Source of the DNA: JBPBPI01 sp050954885
Lineage (GTDB): Bacteria; Pseudomonadota; Alphaproteobacteria; Caedimonadales; Caedimonadaceae
Direction: 5' to 3'
NCBI GenBank assembly: GCA_050954885.1
Contig: JBPBPI010000091.1
Span: 1 to 33,142, forward strand
DNA length: 33,142 bases
In this document: positions 16,316 through 25,524 of the stretch, in pieces
How the letters are laid out: every line of letters starts with the position of its first letter
Position numbering within the stretch: position 1 is the stretch's first letter
Program-made: the position numbers and the translations under genes
The notes under the pieces: model-generated
The model's database searches: none
What the model was told of the DNA's origin: nothing
The model's input: the letters and a program-made list of their open reading frames with translations, nothing else

Positions 16316-17866
16316 ATGAATTATCGTTCCAGCATGGCATTGCTTTCTATTTGCGTGCTTGTTTTTTTGCTTGATGTAGAATACTCCGCTGTCAATTTGG
16401 CCTTAAAATCAATTTCTGATGAAACCAATACTACGTTAAATTCTGTTCAATGGGTTTTAAGTGCATATGTCTTGGTTTGGGGTGCTTTGGTTCTACCGGC
16501 AAGCCGTTTTGGAAATATCTATGGCCAACGCAATATGTTGTTCCTCGGTCTCTTTTTATTTTTACTCGGTGCAGTCATGGCTGGTGCAAGCTCAACTCTT
16601 GAGGTGTTAATAGCAGGGCGTGTTGTCCAAGGCATAGGGGGAGCTATTTTTCTACCACCTTGTTATTCCATTGTATTTGCAATCCTGCCCCAAAACAAAC
16701 AGGGCATTGGCATTGGCATCATTGCTGCCATGGGTAGTTTGGGCCTTGCCATTGGACCTTCTTTATCAGGCCTTATTCTAGACTATAGCAACTGGCGTTG
16801 GATTTTTTGGTCTAATGTTCCTTTAGGATTGCTGTCTTGGGTTATCGGATATTTTTATATCCCTAAAGACATTCCTTTAGAAGCTCATGAAAATATAGAT
16901 TGGTTGGGCGTCATCAGTTTAACTGTGGGACTTGGATTTTGTACCTACGCACTGAATCAAATTGAAGCCAGCTTGAATTTATCTCCCACATTTTTAGGCA
17001 GTATTATATTAGGTGTTAGTGCCTTGTATTTTTTCTGGAAATGGAATCGTCGCAGTATCAACCAAACTTTGCCCTCACATTTATTTCAAAACAGATCTTT
17101 TTTGGTGGTCATCTCCGCGGCTTTTTTGGAAGGTATGATTTTTGCCAATATCTTAATCATGATCGGGATTTATCTACAAAATATTTTAAAATTTTCAAGT
17201 ATGGAAGCAGGTGCCATATTTTTGGCTATGTCAATTCCCCTGGGTATTATTTCTCCGCTGGGCGGTAAGATGGTCGATCGCTTTGCAGGTCATATTCCTG
17301 TTATTTTGGGCAGCTCTTTTCTGTTTGTTTCATGTTTTATGATGATTTTTTTGAATCAACACTCTTCTCTGACTTATGTCATCATTTCGCTGGCCTTAAA
17401 TGGCATTGGTATTGGTCTGCTGTATCCTGCTCTTAACACAATTGCCCTAAAAGTTTTGAAGCCTGAAGAAGTTAACTATGGCTCAGCCGCCTTCACCATG
17501 GCCATTATGCTTGGCAATACCTTCAGTATAATATTAAATGCTGGATTATGTGTGATGGTTGGGCAAATTAAGTTTCAATCTTTATTGTCTGACTTAAATT
17601 TTACTTTGAATGAAAATCAAAAAGTTACCCTTAAAAATCTAATTGCACAAATTGATCACGATCCGGAACAACTCGCTTTGTTTCCAGATGCTATCAAACC
17701 CACCATTCTTTCATTTTTAGATCATGCGTTTTTAAGTGGTTTTTCCATCACCATGATGGGTGCCACACTATGTGCCACTATCATCATTGTCATTTCTTGG
17801 AAAAAGTTTAAGTATCAAGAAAAATTATCTTATGGCAAAGTCTTTTCCAAGGGAGAGAAAAATTGA
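16316..17866 (+). CDS. MFS transporter, DHA2 (EmrB/QacA-like) family
   Basis: A 516-residue membrane protein with about 14 hydrophobic segments, the size of DHA2 drug:H+ antiporters. Seen near the N-terminus are LLDVEYSAVNLAL, which corresponds to the family's LDxTIVNVALP motif, then ASRFGNIYGQRNM (motif A) and GRVVQGIGGAIFLP. Motif C-like AIGPSLSGLILDYSNWRWIF follows at about residues 154-173. The substrate is unknown; family members export drugs, dyes or metabolites. AAAGGG lies just before the ATG. It overlaps the DedA gene by four bases. No periplasmic adaptor or outer-membrane partner gene is adjacent. Confidence 0.85.
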   Translation: MNYRSSMALLSICVLVFLLDVEYSAVNLALKSISDETNTTLNSVQWVLSAYVLVWGALVLPASRFGNIYGQRNMLFLGLFLFLLGAVMAGASSTLEVLIAGRVVQGIGGAIFLPPCYSIVFAILPQNKQGIGIGIIAAMGSLGLAIGPSLSGLILDYSNWRWIFWSNVPLGLLSWVIGYFYIPKDIPLEAHENIDWLGVISLTVGLGFCTYALNQIEASLNLSPTFLGSIILGVSALYFFWKWNRRSINQTLPSHLFQNRSFLVVISAAFLEGMIFANILIMIGIYLQNILKFSSMEAGAIFLAMSIPLGIISPLGGKMVDRFAGHIPVILGSSFLFVSCFMMIFLNQHSSLTYVIISLALNGIGIGLLYPALNTIALKVLKPEEVNYGSAAFTMAIMLGNTFSIILNAGLCVMVGQIKFQSLLSDLNFTLNENQKVTLKNLIAQIDHDPEQLALFPDAIKPTILSFLDHAFLSGFSITMMGATLCATIIIVISWKKFKYQEKLSYGKVFSKGEKN

Positions 17867-18480
17867 TTGAATATTTAACCGATTTAGGTCCTCATGTTGC
17901 TTATCTCATTTTATTATTAGGCGCCTGTATTGAAGGAGAATCAATTGTTCTAACGGCAAGTTTTCTAGCCTACACTGGATTTTTAAAAATTGAATGGGTG
18001 ATGCTCATTGCCTTTATGGGGACCTTGATTGCCGATCAAGTACTTTTTTTTATTGGACATAAGCATGGGCCTGATATTTTGCAACGCCATCCTAAATGGA
18101 AGGATTGCACTGAGAAGATATTTGAGTTGCTTAAAAAATATGATCTTTGGTTTATTTTAGGCTTTCGTTTTATCTATGGTATCCGAACTTTAAGTCCTTT
18201 GGTCATTGGAACAATGGGCGTCCCTGTGCGGCGGTTTGTGATCCTCAATTTAATTGCAGCTTTGATTTGGACCGTCATCAGTTGTGGTCTTGGTTATATG
18301 TTGGGGTACTTCTTTGCTGATCGCATTGAAGATATGATTCATAAAATTGGTCATTATCAAAAAATTATTGTGATTTCTACAGGCGTTGTGGTCATAGGTC
18401 TCGTTTTAATCCTATGGATTTACAAAAAAATGACAAAAAATACAAAAAAAGTGAAAAACCTAATTGACCCCGAGATTTGA
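17863..18480 (+). CDS. DedA family (VTT domain) membrane protein
   Basis: A 205-residue inner-membrane protein. The family shows in LGACIEGESIVLTASFLAYTG near the N-terminus and in GFRFIYGIRTLSPLVIGTMG (about 101-120), which matches the conserved F-x-G-R-F-x-P-x-x-R region. DedA proteins are implicated in flipping undecaprenyl phosphate or phospholipid and in membrane homeostasis; which applies here is unknown. Translation begins at TTG 17863, inside the MFS stop (TTGA overlap), with GGGAGAG five bases upstream, so expression is coupled to the exporter. The C-terminal tail is Lys-rich. Confidence 0.85.
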   Translation: MIEYLTDLGPHVAYLILLLGACIEGESIVLTASFLAYTGFLKIEWVMLIAFMGTLIADQVLFFIGHKHGPDILQRHPKWKDCTEKIFELLKKYDLWFILGFRFIYGIRTLSPLVIGTMGVPVRRFVILNLIAALIWTVISCGLGYMLGYFFADRIEDMIHKIGHYQKIIVISTGVVVIGLVLILWIYKKMTKNTKKVKNLIDPEI

Positions 18481-18522
18481 GCAGATTACATTGCACCTGT
18501 ATCTATTGGATATCAATTCTGT

Positions 18523-18596
18523 GGCCGGGTGGCAGAATGGTTATGCGGAGGACTGCAAATCCTTAAACGTCGGTTCGATTCCGGTCCCGGCCTCCA
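18523..18596 (+). tRNA. tRNA-Cys (GCA)
   Basis: A 74-base cloverleaf with acceptor GGCCGGG pairing CCCGGCC, TTCGATT in the T loop and encoded CCA. The anticodon loop CTGCAAA gives GCA at 18555-18557, decoding UGC and UGU. It lies 66 bases before tRNA-Asn in the same orientation. Confidence 0.97.
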
Positions 18597-18662
18597 TAAA
18601 AAATTAATTTATGGACTAGCATCATCACTCAGACTTTGATATATCAATGATGTGCACCTAAT

Positions 18663-18738
18663 TCCCCGGTAGCTCAGTTGGTAGAGCAAGTGACTGTTAA
18701 TCACTTTGTCGGCGGTTCGAGCCCGTCCCGGGGAGCCA
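18663..18738 (+). tRNA. tRNA-Asn (GTT)
   Basis: A 76-base cloverleaf with acceptor TCCCCGG pairing CCGGGGA, AGCTCAGTTGGTAGAGC D arm, GTTCGAGCC T loop and encoded CCA. The anticodon loop CTGTTAA gives GTT at 18696-18698. A short GAGCC/GGCTC stem just after the gene may help termination or processing. Confidence 0.97.
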
Positions 18739-18851
18739 TTTCGGCTCTCATTGCAAAAATCATAAATCAATCTTTTCTATAATGATATTATTCATCAATT
18801 TTATAAAAATTGTCTTTCTTACAAATATCTGAATATTATTATGCGTTTGAT

Positions 18852-18880
18852 TTGAAAAGAATATCTAAATTTGATATGAT
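18852..18880 (+). promoter_or_regulatory. Sigma-70-type promoter for the secreted protein at 18914
   Basis: TTGAAA at 18852-18857, a 17-base spacer, then TATGAT at 18875-18880. Each hexamer is one or two bases from consensus and the spacing is ideal. The ATG at 18914 is 33 bases downstream, with AAGG before it. The background is AT-rich, so some chance matches are expected. Confidence 0.6.
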
Positions 18881-18913
18881 CGAATATATTTAATTTTAAA
18901 AAGGTTTATTTTA

Positions 18914-19453
18914 ATGATGAAGAAAATTTTCTCACTTCTTTGTTTAATAGTGTTCATTAGTTTGAATGTAAGCCATGCAGATAAAGGCCTATATCTTATC
19001 CAAGTAACCCAACCTGAAAAACAACGGGTTGATATAACATTTTATCCTTTTTTCTCTTTAGAAGACCAAGAAGAATCTGCGTTAAAAGCTCTTTCTAATA
19101 AACATACGCTTTATACTTATGATGAATTACAAAATAGAGAAACACCACTTCAAAGAGAAATTGGCCCTGTAATTGTATTAATCAAGACACAACAACTGGG
19201 TCAAGGTGGTGCAGGCGGATCTGCTCAAGGTGTTGAGATATCTGTTTCCCATGAGGATCACAAAATTCTTGATCAGGTTGTCTTTAAAAATGATGATTTT
19301 TCAAAAGTTTCTGTTATTCAAAAAGACGATGTGATCATTCTTTCTCTAGAGTCCAATTCATCTCATCAAATTAAAAATCATGAAATTAAATTAGACGTTA
19401 AAAGTACCTTGAAGTCTTATAATGATATTAAAACTCAAGGACGTACTTTATAA
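18914..19453 (+). CDS. Secreted protein of unknown function
   Basis: A 179-residue protein with a clear signal peptide (MMKKIFSLLCLIVFISLNVSHA, cleavage near 22). The mature part looks strand-rich, with alternating hydrophobic residues (LYLIQVTQ, VIVLIKTQQL, DDVIILSLES) and one glycine-rich turn, GQGGAGGSAQG, at about 97-107. I recognise no family. It has no cysteine outside the signal. It lies between the tRNA pair and a convergent large secreted-protein gene. AAAAAGG lies nine bases before the ATG. Confidence 0.65.
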   Translation: MMKKIFSLLCLIVFISLNVSHADKGLYLIQVTQPEKQRVDITFYPFFSLEDQEESALKALSNKHTLYTYDELQNRETPLQREIGPVIVLIKTQQLGQGGAGGSAQGVEISVSHEDHKILDQVVFKNDDFSKVSVIQKDDVIILSLESNSSHQIKNHEIKLDVKSTLKSYNDIKTQGRTL

Positions 19454-19638
19454 AATTTAAGGTTTATATTTAATTATACTCCATTATCTTTACGATAAAA
19501 ATTATCTTAAATAAATTTAATAAGCATGATTTAAAAAAAAATTTTAAAGTTATTTATATTTTAAATATTTTAACCTTATATAATTTTAAAAATGTTTTTT
19601 ATATTGCTATTAAATTTATGTTTATAAAATATGTTTTA

Positions 19639-22107
19639 TCACCAAGTAATTTTATCTTCATCTAAATGCTCAATACCTTTAATTTGATTAGGATACCTAA
19701 TTCCAGAGCCTTTAAGATCTAACTTTAATTGAAGATTATCCTCTTTAAATTCAATTTCTTTTAGATTTTGAGCTTTTTTTAAATTTAATAAGTTAAATGA
19801 ATTTTTTTGAAATATTAGACTTTCAAGATAGGGTGATTCAATTTCTATATTTTTAACTTTTTTAAATTCTGTCCCTGAAAAAGAATATTTTTGCAATGTA
19901 TCATCTTTTATATGAACATATCTAAGATTTGATAACATTTTTTGATTGTCAACGTCTTTAAGATCTTTAAATTTTAAAGGTTCAAGATTTCGTTGGATTT
20001 CGTCATAGGCAAAAATTTCTTCATAAGGAAGATTTTTTTTAGTTACTTTTGTTTTTTTACGATTTCTATTCCAACTTTTAGCTACAGGAGCAGGTTTAAG
20101 AATTGATTTTATTTGATTAAAAGTATTATCATCTTCCCAAGAAAGTGATTTCAAAATATTCCGCGTTATCTGTTTTACTTGTTCTTTACCAAGTGCTGTT
20201 AAATCAAGATCAGACATTTTATAAGAGGTAATTAATTTTGTAATAAAGATAATTTTAGAATCATTATCATCTAATTTTTGATTTAAGATTTTATATAAAG
20301 GCTCTTCAACATATTGTTGGACAAAAAATCCATTTCCGTTTAAAAGCCAAATATCTTGCTGAACTCCTTGAGTATTAATTTTATGTGTATCTTCTAATTC
20401 TTTTTTATATTGAACTATTTTTTTTCGATATTCTTCTTGTTTAGAGTCTAATCGATCTAAATTTTTAATTATTTTAACATCACTATGACGACCAGCTTGT
20501 GCAAAAAAGTCAAAAGTGAACAAATTTTTCTTGTTTTCATCTTGAACCGTGATAAGAAGATTACCCTGAACATCATGATTTTTTAGATCATCTTGTACAT
20601 TAGATGAATCAAATTTGATTTGTTGATTGGGTTTAAATACTTTAAAAAGTTTTGATAAAGAGGTTTCAATCCAAAATTTCTTTTCTTCAAATTTCGCTGT
20701 ATCTGTTAATGAGTCAAGAGAAAGACTAAAAATTTTATCAAAAGCATGAAGCAAATTGATAATCCCAGGATCAAGCTCGTATTCTATATCTCCTTGACTT
20801 TTTCCATATCTTATTTTAGTCACATCACCCGCTTTGTTAAGGTCACCCATCACACGATTCCATAAAGTACGCATGTCAATACTGCCATTGTTCACCTGAG
20901 ATGTTGTTTGTTGTTCGTAAAACTTTAAAAAGTTTTCAAAATAAGGATTATTTTTATCTTTCATGTGTTCTTTGAGATGTGTGAGATCAAAGTTCTCGTG
21001 CTCGGCATCATAGGCCATTAGATTGATCAAATGACGGGCGGTTGTCTCCCCGCAATCGGCATAGGAAGACGCAATAATGACGTTATTTTTGCGATCATAT
21101 ATTTGGCAATTGCTGTTGCTGATCAACGCTGAATTTTCAATATACGGTGTGAATTGTACATCAAACAGATAAGCATGGCTCAAGGCATAAATATCATCGA
21201 TATCATAACTGGGCTTTTGAGCAATCTTTTCTAAATCATCGGGTCCCAATAAATCTTGTGGATTGTTTTGCTTGAGACGATCCTCAAGTTCTTGATGATG
21301 AGCCTCATCTATGATGTTGCGATTTAAATGGGACATCATGTCCAATATATCTTTTTGATCGTTAAATTTCTGACAAAAGTAAGATAAGATAATTTGCTCA
21401 GTTGTGTGCGAAGGATAAAGAAACTTTTTGTCAGGATCTGTTTCTAATTCTTGTGAAACAGACTTTTCAATGGCAGATAAAATAAGCCCAATATCCCTTT
21501 CTAAGCCTGTTTTCTTTTTTTCTTCAGCTGGCATCAAATCTTTTTTATATTTGGTTTTAAGATTTTCTATTTTTTTTGTAAGACCTCGGTAATGAACAAC
21601 TTCTGCGGCTTGAGCTTTCTTTTTATCTTGAATTGTTGTTTGAAAAGGTTCTTTCAATTGAATTAATTCTTGAACATAGTTTAATAACATCGCTACCTTT
21701 TCAGGAGATGCAACCGAATGAAAATTGGTCAATCCCTCCCCGGCAGTATGAGGCGATAATGTACCGGCAGGAGAGCGGAAAAGCATATGAAGAAGTCCAA
21801 AAACAGCATCTTTTTGTTCGCCAAATACATGAGGTTTGTCAGCACTGTAAAGTCTTTCTTCCACAGGCTGTCCATTTTGATCCAGTTGATGACCCTCATC
21901 GAGAGAGCCATAAAAACGTAAGTTGTGAATCAAACCGGATTCAAGAGCCGCCATACCAATAACCGGTGAATAATGGGTCATATCTGGTTTAAAATAATGT
22001 GTCAGATCTTTAAACATTTTGGGATCAAGTTGCGCCTCTGCTTTCGGCATCATAAAAGATGTCAATAAGGCAAGTGATGATGTAAAATATTTAATTTTTC
22101 TTTTCAT
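19639..22107 (-). CDS. Large secreted protein with LRR-like C-terminus, unknown function
   Basis: An 822-residue protein with a signal peptide (1-26, ending KAEAQ). I cannot name the family. Visible parts: a region at 40-160 with GLLHMLF and LTNFHSV; a coiled, Lys/Glu-rich stretch (160-225); a motif SYADCGETTARHLINL (348-363) with C352 and H359, which could be a catalytic pair or a structural site; then, from about 720, leucine/isoleucine-periodic segments (LRYVHIKD, VKNIEIES, LKEIEFKED, LKLDLKGS) like leucine-rich repeats. Base composition changes along the gene: 21001-21060 has 33 G or C of 60, while 19741-19800 has 10 of 60. The C-terminal module may have a separate origin. Confidence 0.7.
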   Translation of the reverse strand: MKRKIKYFTSSLALLTSFMMPKAEAQLDPKMFKDLTHYFKPDMTHYSPVIGMAALESGLIHNLRFYGSLDEGHQLDQNGQPVEERLYSADKPHVFGEQKDAVFGLLHMLFRSPAGTLSPHTAGEGLTNFHSVASPEKVAMLLNYVQELIQLKEPFQTTIQDKKKAQAAEVVHYRGLTKKIENLKTKYKKDLMPAEEKKKTGLERDIGLILSAIEKSVSQELETDPDKKFLYPSHTTEQIILSYFCQKFNDQKDILDMMSHLNRNIIDEAHHQELEDRLKQNNPQDLLGPDDLEKIAQKPSYDIDDIYALSHAYLFDVQFTPYIENSALISNSNCQIYDRKNNVIIASSYADCGETTARHLINLMAYDAEHENFDLTHLKEHMKDKNNPYFENFLKFYEQQTTSQVNNGSIDMRTLWNRVMGDLNKAGDVTKIRYGKSQGDIEYELDPGIINLLHAFDKIFSLSLDSLTDTAKFEEKKFWIETSLSKLFKVFKPNQQIKFDSSNVQDDLKNHDVQGNLLITVQDENKKNLFTFDFFAQAGRHSDVKIIKNLDRLDSKQEEYRKKIVQYKKELEDTHKINTQGVQQDIWLLNGNGFFVQQYVEEPLYKILNQKLDDNDSKIIFITKLITSYKMSDLDLTALGKEQVKQITRNILKSLSWEDDNTFNQIKSILKPAPVAKSWNRNRKKTKVTKKNLPYEEIFAYDEIQRNLEPLKFKDLKDVDNQKMLSNLRYVHIKDDTLQKYSFSGTEFKKVKNIEIESPYLESLIFQKNSFNLLNLKKAQNLKEIEFKEDNLQLKLDLKGSGIRYPNQIKGIEHLDEDKITW

Positions 22108-22411
22108 TTTAAATATTTTTCTAATTTAAATAGTATTATTTAAATATAAATTAAAAAAGTAAATATTATGTTAAGTAAAAATTTTAATAAAAATAAATCT
22201 GTAATTTTCTTTAAAATTTAATAATGTATATTTAATTTATTTTTCAAATTTTTATTTTACTTTATTATAAAATATTGCCTTTAAGGCAATCATATAAGCT
22301 TGTATTTCAATTTTTTTAAGAATAAATACATTTTATTTTTAGAATATGAAGCGTTTGCTTTTTACCCAGATAAGATTAAACTGTGTTTTAAAAAACGTTA
22401 AAATATAAATT
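22108..22411. other. AT-rich divergent intergenic region with a palindrome
   Basis: 304 bases separate the divergent secreted-protein and trkH genes and contain no gene I can support. The one ordered element is ATTGCCTT (22274-22281) and AAGGCAAT (22283-22290), a perfect inverted repeat around one base, suited to a dimeric regulator or a weak hairpin. The rest is AT-rich and gives too many chance promoter-like matches to assign. Confidence 0.5.
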
Positions 22412-23863
22412 ATGATCATTGCTTATCAACCCATTTTCTTCTCAAGCGGTTTATTTTTAACCGCACTATCCTTTGCTATGATTGCGCCCGGATTATTGGA
22501 TTATTTTTCGGATGATATCAATTGGCAAGCTTTTGCGATTTCGTCGAGTATTACAGGATTTTCGGGTCTTCTTTTAACATTTGCTGCCAAACCCACCTCA
22601 ACTAATAAAATCTCCGTCCGCGATACTTTTTTACTCACGACATTTAACTGGCTAAGTCTTGCTTTTTTTGCGGCCCTTCCTTTTATTTTCTCTAATTCAA
22701 CCAACACGCTCACTGATTCATTTTTTGAAGCGATTTCAGGACTGACAACCACAGGTGCTACTGTTATCCGAAATTTAAACTATGCATCATCCGGTATATT
22801 ATTGTGGCGTGCTATTTTACAATGGTTAGGGGGTATCGGGATCGTGGTCATGGCCTTAACCATTATGCCGATCTTGCGCATTGGTGGCATGCAACTCTTT
22901 CGCAATGAATTTTCAGACCGGTCAGAAAAAATTCTTCCTAAAGTTTCACAAATTGCCTCAGCCATTTTTGGCACTTATCTTTTTTTTACAATTCTTTGTG
23001 GTTTGGCCCTTTGGGGCGCCGGTATGTCTTGGTTTGATGCCATTTGTCATGCCATGACCACCTTATCAACCGGTGGCTTTTCAACCTATGAATCATCCAT
23101 TGCTTATTTTGATAGTGTGGCCATTGAAATCATTTTGATGTTTTTTATGACCATTGGTGGTATTACTCTTATTTTGTTTGTGCGTTGCTTTCAAGGCGAT
23201 ATAACGTCCTTATTTAAAGATCAACAGGTCAGGGCTTTTCTCTATATCATGTTGGTGGCAACCTTAAGTATTACTTTATGGTTGTGGTCACAAGACTATT
23301 TTATCATCGATGCCCTTCGTCATGCAGCATTTCAAGCTGTATCGGTCATGAGTACCACCGGCTTTGTGTCAACGAATTATACACTGTGGGGATCTTTTCC
23401 TGCCCTTATTCTTCTTATTTTAATGTTGATTGGGGGGTGCACAGGGTCAACCGCAGGGGGTATTAAAATATTTCGCTATCAAGTCATGTTTGCAACTGCC
23501 AAATCCAATATTCAACAACTCAGGCGGCCCCACGGTGTTTTCTTACCACTTTACAACAATCGACAAATTCCCGAAGGTATCTTTTTATCAGTGTTTACCT
23601 TCCTGGGTCTTTTCTTTATTTCATTAGGATTTTTAAGCCTTGGCCTTGCTCTTTATGATTTTGATATATTCAATTGTCTTTCCATTGCACTCGCTTGTCT
23701 CAATAATGTAGGCGCAGGCTTTGGAACATTGGTCAGTTATACGGGCGATTATGCCTCTCTGCCCACGGGGGCAAAGTATTTACTGATGATCGGTATGATC
23801 TTAGGCCGACTTGAGTATATTACAGTTTTGATTATCTTCAGCTTTAAGTTTTGGCGCGATTAA
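22412..23863 (+). CDS. trkH: TrkH-family potassium uptake protein
   Basis: A 483-residue inner-membrane K+ translocating subunit. The four pore-loop repeats with their filter glycines are visible: SGLTTTGATV, TTLSTGGFST, VMSTTGFVST and CLNNVGAGFG, in order from about residue 110 to 440. Hydrophobic pairs flank each loop, as in the TrkH/KtrB fold. The regulatory NAD-binding partner TrkA is not in the window. The ATG at 22412 lacks a clear Shine-Dalgarno sequence. Convergent with ctaG, 22 bases apart. Confidence 0.93.
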   Translation: MIIAYQPIFFSSGLFLTALSFAMIAPGLLDYFSDDINWQAFAISSSITGFSGLLLTFAAKPTSTNKISVRDTFLLTTFNWLSLAFFAALPFIFSNSTNTLTDSFFEAISGLTTTGATVIRNLNYASSGILLWRAILQWLGGIGIVVMALTIMPILRIGGMQLFRNEFSDRSEKILPKVSQIASAIFGTYLFFTILCGLALWGAGMSWFDAICHAMTTLSTGGFSTYESSIAYFDSVAIEIILMFFMTIGGITLILFVRCFQGDITSLFKDQQVRAFLYIMLVATLSITLWLWSQDYFIIDALRHAAFQAVSVMSTTGFVSTNYTLWGSFPALILLILMLIGGCTGSTAGGIKIFRYQVMFATAKSNIQQLRRPHGVFLPLYNNRQIPEGIFLSVFTFLGLFFISLGFLSLGLALYDFDIFNCLSIALACLNNVGAGFGTLVSYTGDYASLPTGAKYLLMIGMILGRLEYITVLIIFSFKFWRD

Positions 23864-23885
23864 TTTTTTATTTAAAAGGTACAGG

Positions 23886-24461
23886 CTAGGGCTGCGGCAG
23901 ACCTAAGTACTGATTAACTTGAGGATGCTTGGCTGAAAAAAATGTATAAGATAACGTAATTGTCTGAATATCGCGCGCCTGCTTATCTTTCTCAATGTCT
24001 GGATCGATGAAAAATTGAACGGCCATATCGATTGACTGATGGGGTTGCAGGGTTTGCTCCTCAAAACAAAAACATTCAATCTTATTAAAATAAGGTCCCG
24101 CTTTGTCAGGCGTGACATTATAGGTGGCAATGCCAACAATAGGTTGATCCGTATTGTTTCGTACACGATAAAAAGCCAAGCCTACTTCACCGGCATGAAG
24201 GCTTAATTGATTTTGAAGCGGCTCGAAGGACCAATCAAGATCGCGATGAACACTGGCATTAAATCGAATATTTAACTGATGTTGGCTGATTTCTGAACTT
24301 GCTCTCAAGGCAATACGTGGTGTGCCACCGTACCCTGTCTTCTGACAAAAAATTCGATAGAGTGGCACTGAGGCAAAAGCGAGTGCCCCCATAAATCCCA
24401 CCAAACTGACCAATATAATCAAAACGCGACGATGGGACGAAGAGGAATGTTGTTTCGACAA
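23886..24461 (-). CDS. ctaG: Cytochrome c oxidase assembly protein CtaG/Cox11
   Basis: A 191-residue protein anchored by one N-terminal transmembrane segment (about 13-33), delivering copper to the CuB site of CoxA. FCQKTGYGGTPR follows the anchor. The copper-binding pair is the C-x-C in IECFCFEEQTL. It begins with TTG at 24461, directly after the small membrane-protein gene; no better start exists and no strong ribosome site is seen, so it is probably translated by coupling. It ends in TAG. It is the last gene of the oxidase block. Confidence 0.93.
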   Translation of the reverse strand: MSKQHSSSSHRRVLIILVSLVGFMGALAFASVPLYRIFCQKTGYGGTPRIALRASSEISQHQLNIRFNASVHRDLDWSFEPLQNQLSLHAGEVGLAFYRVRNNTDQPIVGIATYNVTPDKAGPYFNKIECFCFEEQTLQPHQSIDMAVQFFIDPDIEKDKQARDIQTITLSYTFFSAKHPQVNQYLGLPQP

Positions 24462-24463
24462 AA

Positions 24464-24598
24464 TTAGCTTGTTTTTAACCGGACAATTGCCAAAATATAA
24501 AAAAGAACAGCCAACATTAATAAAACAATCAATGTGACGAAGTTTTTTGATCGCAGTTGTCGGTCTAAAAAGCGAGGTGTATTTTTGTTTTGAAGCAT
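24464..24598 (-). CDS. Small single-pass membrane protein between ctaB and ctaG (CoxF-like)
   Basis: A 44-residue ORF: a basic N-terminus (RFLDRQLRSKN) followed by one transmembrane helix (about 20-39) ending VLFYILAIVRLK. Its ATG shares a base with the ctaB stop (TAATG) and its stop lies two bases before ctaG. Alphaproteobacterial oxidase operons commonly carry a short one-helix gene here, often annotated coxF or as a hypothetical oxidase assembly protein, with a similar FYxxTIVR-type helix end. Position, size, coupling and helix support it as a real gene; its exact role is not established. Confidence 0.8.
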   Translation of the reverse strand: MLQNKNTPRFLDRQLRSKNFVTLIVLLMLAVLFYILAIVRLKTS

Positions 24599-25524
24599 TA
24601 AAAATCTCCTAAATAATAATCAAGAAGCATTCCAAAAAATAACAGGAATAAGTAAAGTATAGAAAATAAAAATAACCTTGTGCAATCCTTTTGATCCCCT
24701 TTTTGAAAAATTTTTACAGCGTAATATAAAAAAATAGATCCCAAGATCGCGGCTATGACACCGTAAAAATATCCTCTGATCTTTGAAAACCAAGGCATCA
24801 GAGAAATTAAAATCAAGGCTATAGAATAATATAAAATTTGCTGACGCGTTTTTAACATACCAACAACATTGGGCATCATGGGAACCTTGGCACGTTCATA
24901 ATCTTGAGATTTATTTAAAGCCAGCGCCCAAAAATGAGGCGGTGTCCACAGAAAAATAATAAGAAAAAGAAGATAAGGCTCAAGTGTTAAAGGGCTTCCT
25001 GTTGCCATCCAGCCGATCATAGGGGGAAAGGCACCAGCAGCTCCACCAATCACAATATTTTGAGGTGTTCGTCGCTTCAGCCAAATGGTGTAAATGACCG
25101 CATAGAAAAATATCGAAAAAGCAAGCAATCCAGCAGCAAGCAAGTTGGCCGTGAAAGCCATGAGTATAACAGATATAAAACTTAGAATTAGACCGAAAAT
25201 TAAACCAACTTTGGGATGGATGCGCCCTTGGGGAATTGGACGACTTTGGGTTCTTTTCATGATCGAATCAATATCATGATCATACCACATGTTGATGGCA
25301 CCGGCGCCCCCTGATCCTAAAGCAATCGCTATTAAAGAAAGACTTGCATGTGCAAAACTAATTTTAAAAGGCGCCAGCATCATCCCCACGTATCCCGTGA
25401 ATAGGACCAAAGATAAGACCCCTGGTTTCATCAATGTCACAAAATCACGTATGATGCTTCCCATTGAAGAAAACATCAGGGACGAAGCCGTCATTTTCGA
25501 TGAATTATCTGACAAATTCTCCAT
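24598..25524 (-). CDS. ctaB: Protoheme IX farnesyltransferase (heme O synthase)
   Basis: A 308-residue polytopic membrane enzyme that transfers farnesyl to heme b to give heme o, precursor of the heme a of CoxA. The prenyl-diphosphate/Mg motif NMWYDHDIDSIMKRTQSRP (about 78-96) is complete, and the second conserved loop DYERAKVPMMPNVVG is present. About eight to nine membrane segments are visible. Its ATG shares a base with the coxA stop (TAATG), and its stop overlaps the small gene's ATG the same way. The first 25 residues are polar and longer than in some homologs. Confidence 0.95.
   Translation of the reverse strand: MENLSDNSSKMTASSLMFSSMGSIIRDFVTLMKPGVLSLVLFTGYVGMMLAPFKISFAHASLSLIAIALGSGGAGAINMWYDHDIDSIMKRTQSRPIPQGRIHPKVGLIFGLILSFISVILMAFTANLLAAGLLAFSIFFYAVIYTIWLKRRTPQNIVIGGAAGAFPPMIGWMATGSPLTLEPYLLFLIIFLWTPPHFWALALNKSQDYERAKVPMMPNVVGMLKTRQQILYYSIALILISLMPWFSKIRGYFYGVIAAILGSIFLYYAVKIFQKGDQKDCTRLFLFSILYLFLLFFGMLLDYYLGDF

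Noticed and set aside
18523..18738. tRNA pair as the attachment site of an integrated element
   Set aside because: No integrase and no repeat of the tRNA 3' ends was seen downstream in the window; the following secreted genes look like those elsewhere in it.
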